A stretch of 64,000 nucleotides of DNA, from contig NZ_CP046051.1 of the NCBI RefSeq assembly GCF_013315815.1, positions 1,889,501 through 1,953,500 of the forward strand, written 5' to 3'. A model generated the notes under the pieces. It saw only the letters and a program-made list of their open reading frames with translations. It had not been told where the DNA came from and searched no databases. Every line of letters starts with the position of its first letter. Position 1 is the first letter of the stretch. Shown here one piece after another: positions 63,550 to 64,000 of this stretch. Made by a program: the position numbers and the translations under genes. The DNA comes from Caproicibacterium lactatifermentans. Its GTDB lineage: Bacteria; Bacillota; Clostridia; Oscillospirales; Acutalibacteraceae.

Positions 63550-64000
63550 TTTGTACATCCTCCTGTGTGCAGAAAAGGCGCACAACACAAAGCTGGCCCT
63601 TCCCCTTCTCTTCTGCGCCAAGGCCGAGGAAATTCCCCTCAGGGTCCCTCACACGACAGTTCCCGCAAAGTCCCTCTGGCAGGTGCAGACGGTCCAGCGA
63701 CAGTCCGCCGCCGTTTGCAAAGCGTTTCGCCTGCGGCATGGTCACTGTCACCTGCGGCAGGTCCGCAAACAAATGCTCCACCGGCAGAACCTTCTGCAGG
63801 AGCCGTTCCCGTCCCATAGCTTTCGCCTGTGTCAGTGAAACGGCATCGTCCAATGTAAAGCCTGCCGCAGCCGTCCGGCGCAGGGCTGTCATCATTCCGT
63901 GTGAGCCAAGTGCTTCCCCTATATCCGCACACAGTGTGCGCACATAAGTACCACCGGAACACCTCACCCGCAGTGTTCCGGTACGGTCTGTTTCCCTATA
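63518..64000 (-). CDS. truB: tRNA pseudouridine(55) synthase TruB, C-terminal part (runs off the window)
   Basis: Partial gene; the 5' end lies beyond 64000, so at least 160 residues are seen. Visible: RVRCSGGTYVRTLCADIGEA, the TruB motif after the catalytic domain, then GSHGMMTALRRTAAAGFTLD and a C-terminal PUA-like segment ending LPRTDTL. The last 32 bases overlap the ribF start, supporting one operon. Confidence 0.92.
   Translation of the reverse strand, partial: YRETDRTGTLRVRCSGGTYVRTLCADIGEALGSHGMMTALRRTAAAGFTLDDAVSLTQAKAMGRERLLQKVLPVEHLFADLPQVTVTMPQAKRFANGGGLSLDRLHLPEGLCGNCRVRDPEGNFLGLGAEEKGKGQLCVVRLFCTQEDVQNENLPRTDTL

Overview
The window looks like chromosomal DNA of a low-to-moderate GC, endospore-forming, fermentative clostridium, most likely in the Ruminococcaceae/Oscillospiraceae group. 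This is inferred from gene content: sporulation genes yqfC, yqfD and a ylbJ-like gene, a T-box, a ZTP riboswitch, pyruvate formate-lyase with its activase, rubrerythrin, an L-2-hydroxyacid dehydrogenase, and the truB-ribF-rpsO-pnp and yqfC-D-phoH-ybeY-dgkA-era-recO orders of Firmicutes. I saw no prophage, complete IS element, CRISPR array, tRNA or rRNA gene.

Layout. 0-5 kb (minus): four-gene ABC exporter operon (ATPase, permease, GldG-like, DUF4340). 5.2-10 kb (plus): DUF1015 gene, then ilvB-ilvN and ilvC for branched-chain amino acids, with a structured leader before ilvC. 10-22 kb: a surface polysaccharide locus with Wzx-like flippase (minus), an ECF S component, Wzy-like polymerase, one GT4 glycosyltransferase, then two successive pairs of [glycosyltransferase + Wzz/BY-kinase-like protein], and a DUF4230 protein. 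22-31 kb: a thioesterase, a HAD phosphatase, a TM2 protein with 54-bp repeats, ychF, rubrerythrin, VanZ, tadA, CPBP protease, MATE exporter, a decayed response-regulator/ABC locus, and an L-2-hydroxyacid dehydrogenase. 31-40 kb: mutS2 and the conserved recO/era/dgkA/ybeY/phoH/yqfD/yqfC block (minus), including a short yqzL-like gene. 40-48 kb: pflA-pflB behind a ZTP riboswitch, an aminotransferase, and trpB-trpA behind a tryptophan T-box. 48-54 kb: an orphan sigma-region-4 gene pair, CpXC protein, mnmA, ClC transporter and GNAT acetyltransferase, preceded by a candidate small RNA. 54-64 kb: phosphoglucomutase, a YfcE phosphoesterase, three small unknown proteins, proB-proA, DUF378, then pnp, rpsO, ribF and the 3' part of truB.

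How it fits together. The amino-acid genes are under separate local RNA controls: T-box for trpBA and an unassigned pseudoknot-forming leader for ilvC. The ZTP riboswitch ties formate production by PflB to demand for one-carbon units in purine synthesis. The polysaccharide locus is the most unusual protein-level region: both Wzz-like proteins keep the BY-kinase fold signatures but have lost the Walker A lysine, the Walker B aspartate and the tyrosine tail, and each is paired with its own diverged glycosyltransferase. The best candidates for undescribed biology are these paired pseudokinase/glycosyltransferase modules, the ilvC leader, the 124-nt RNA near 53.8 kb, and the three-gene small-protein cluster at 56.4-57.3 kb.
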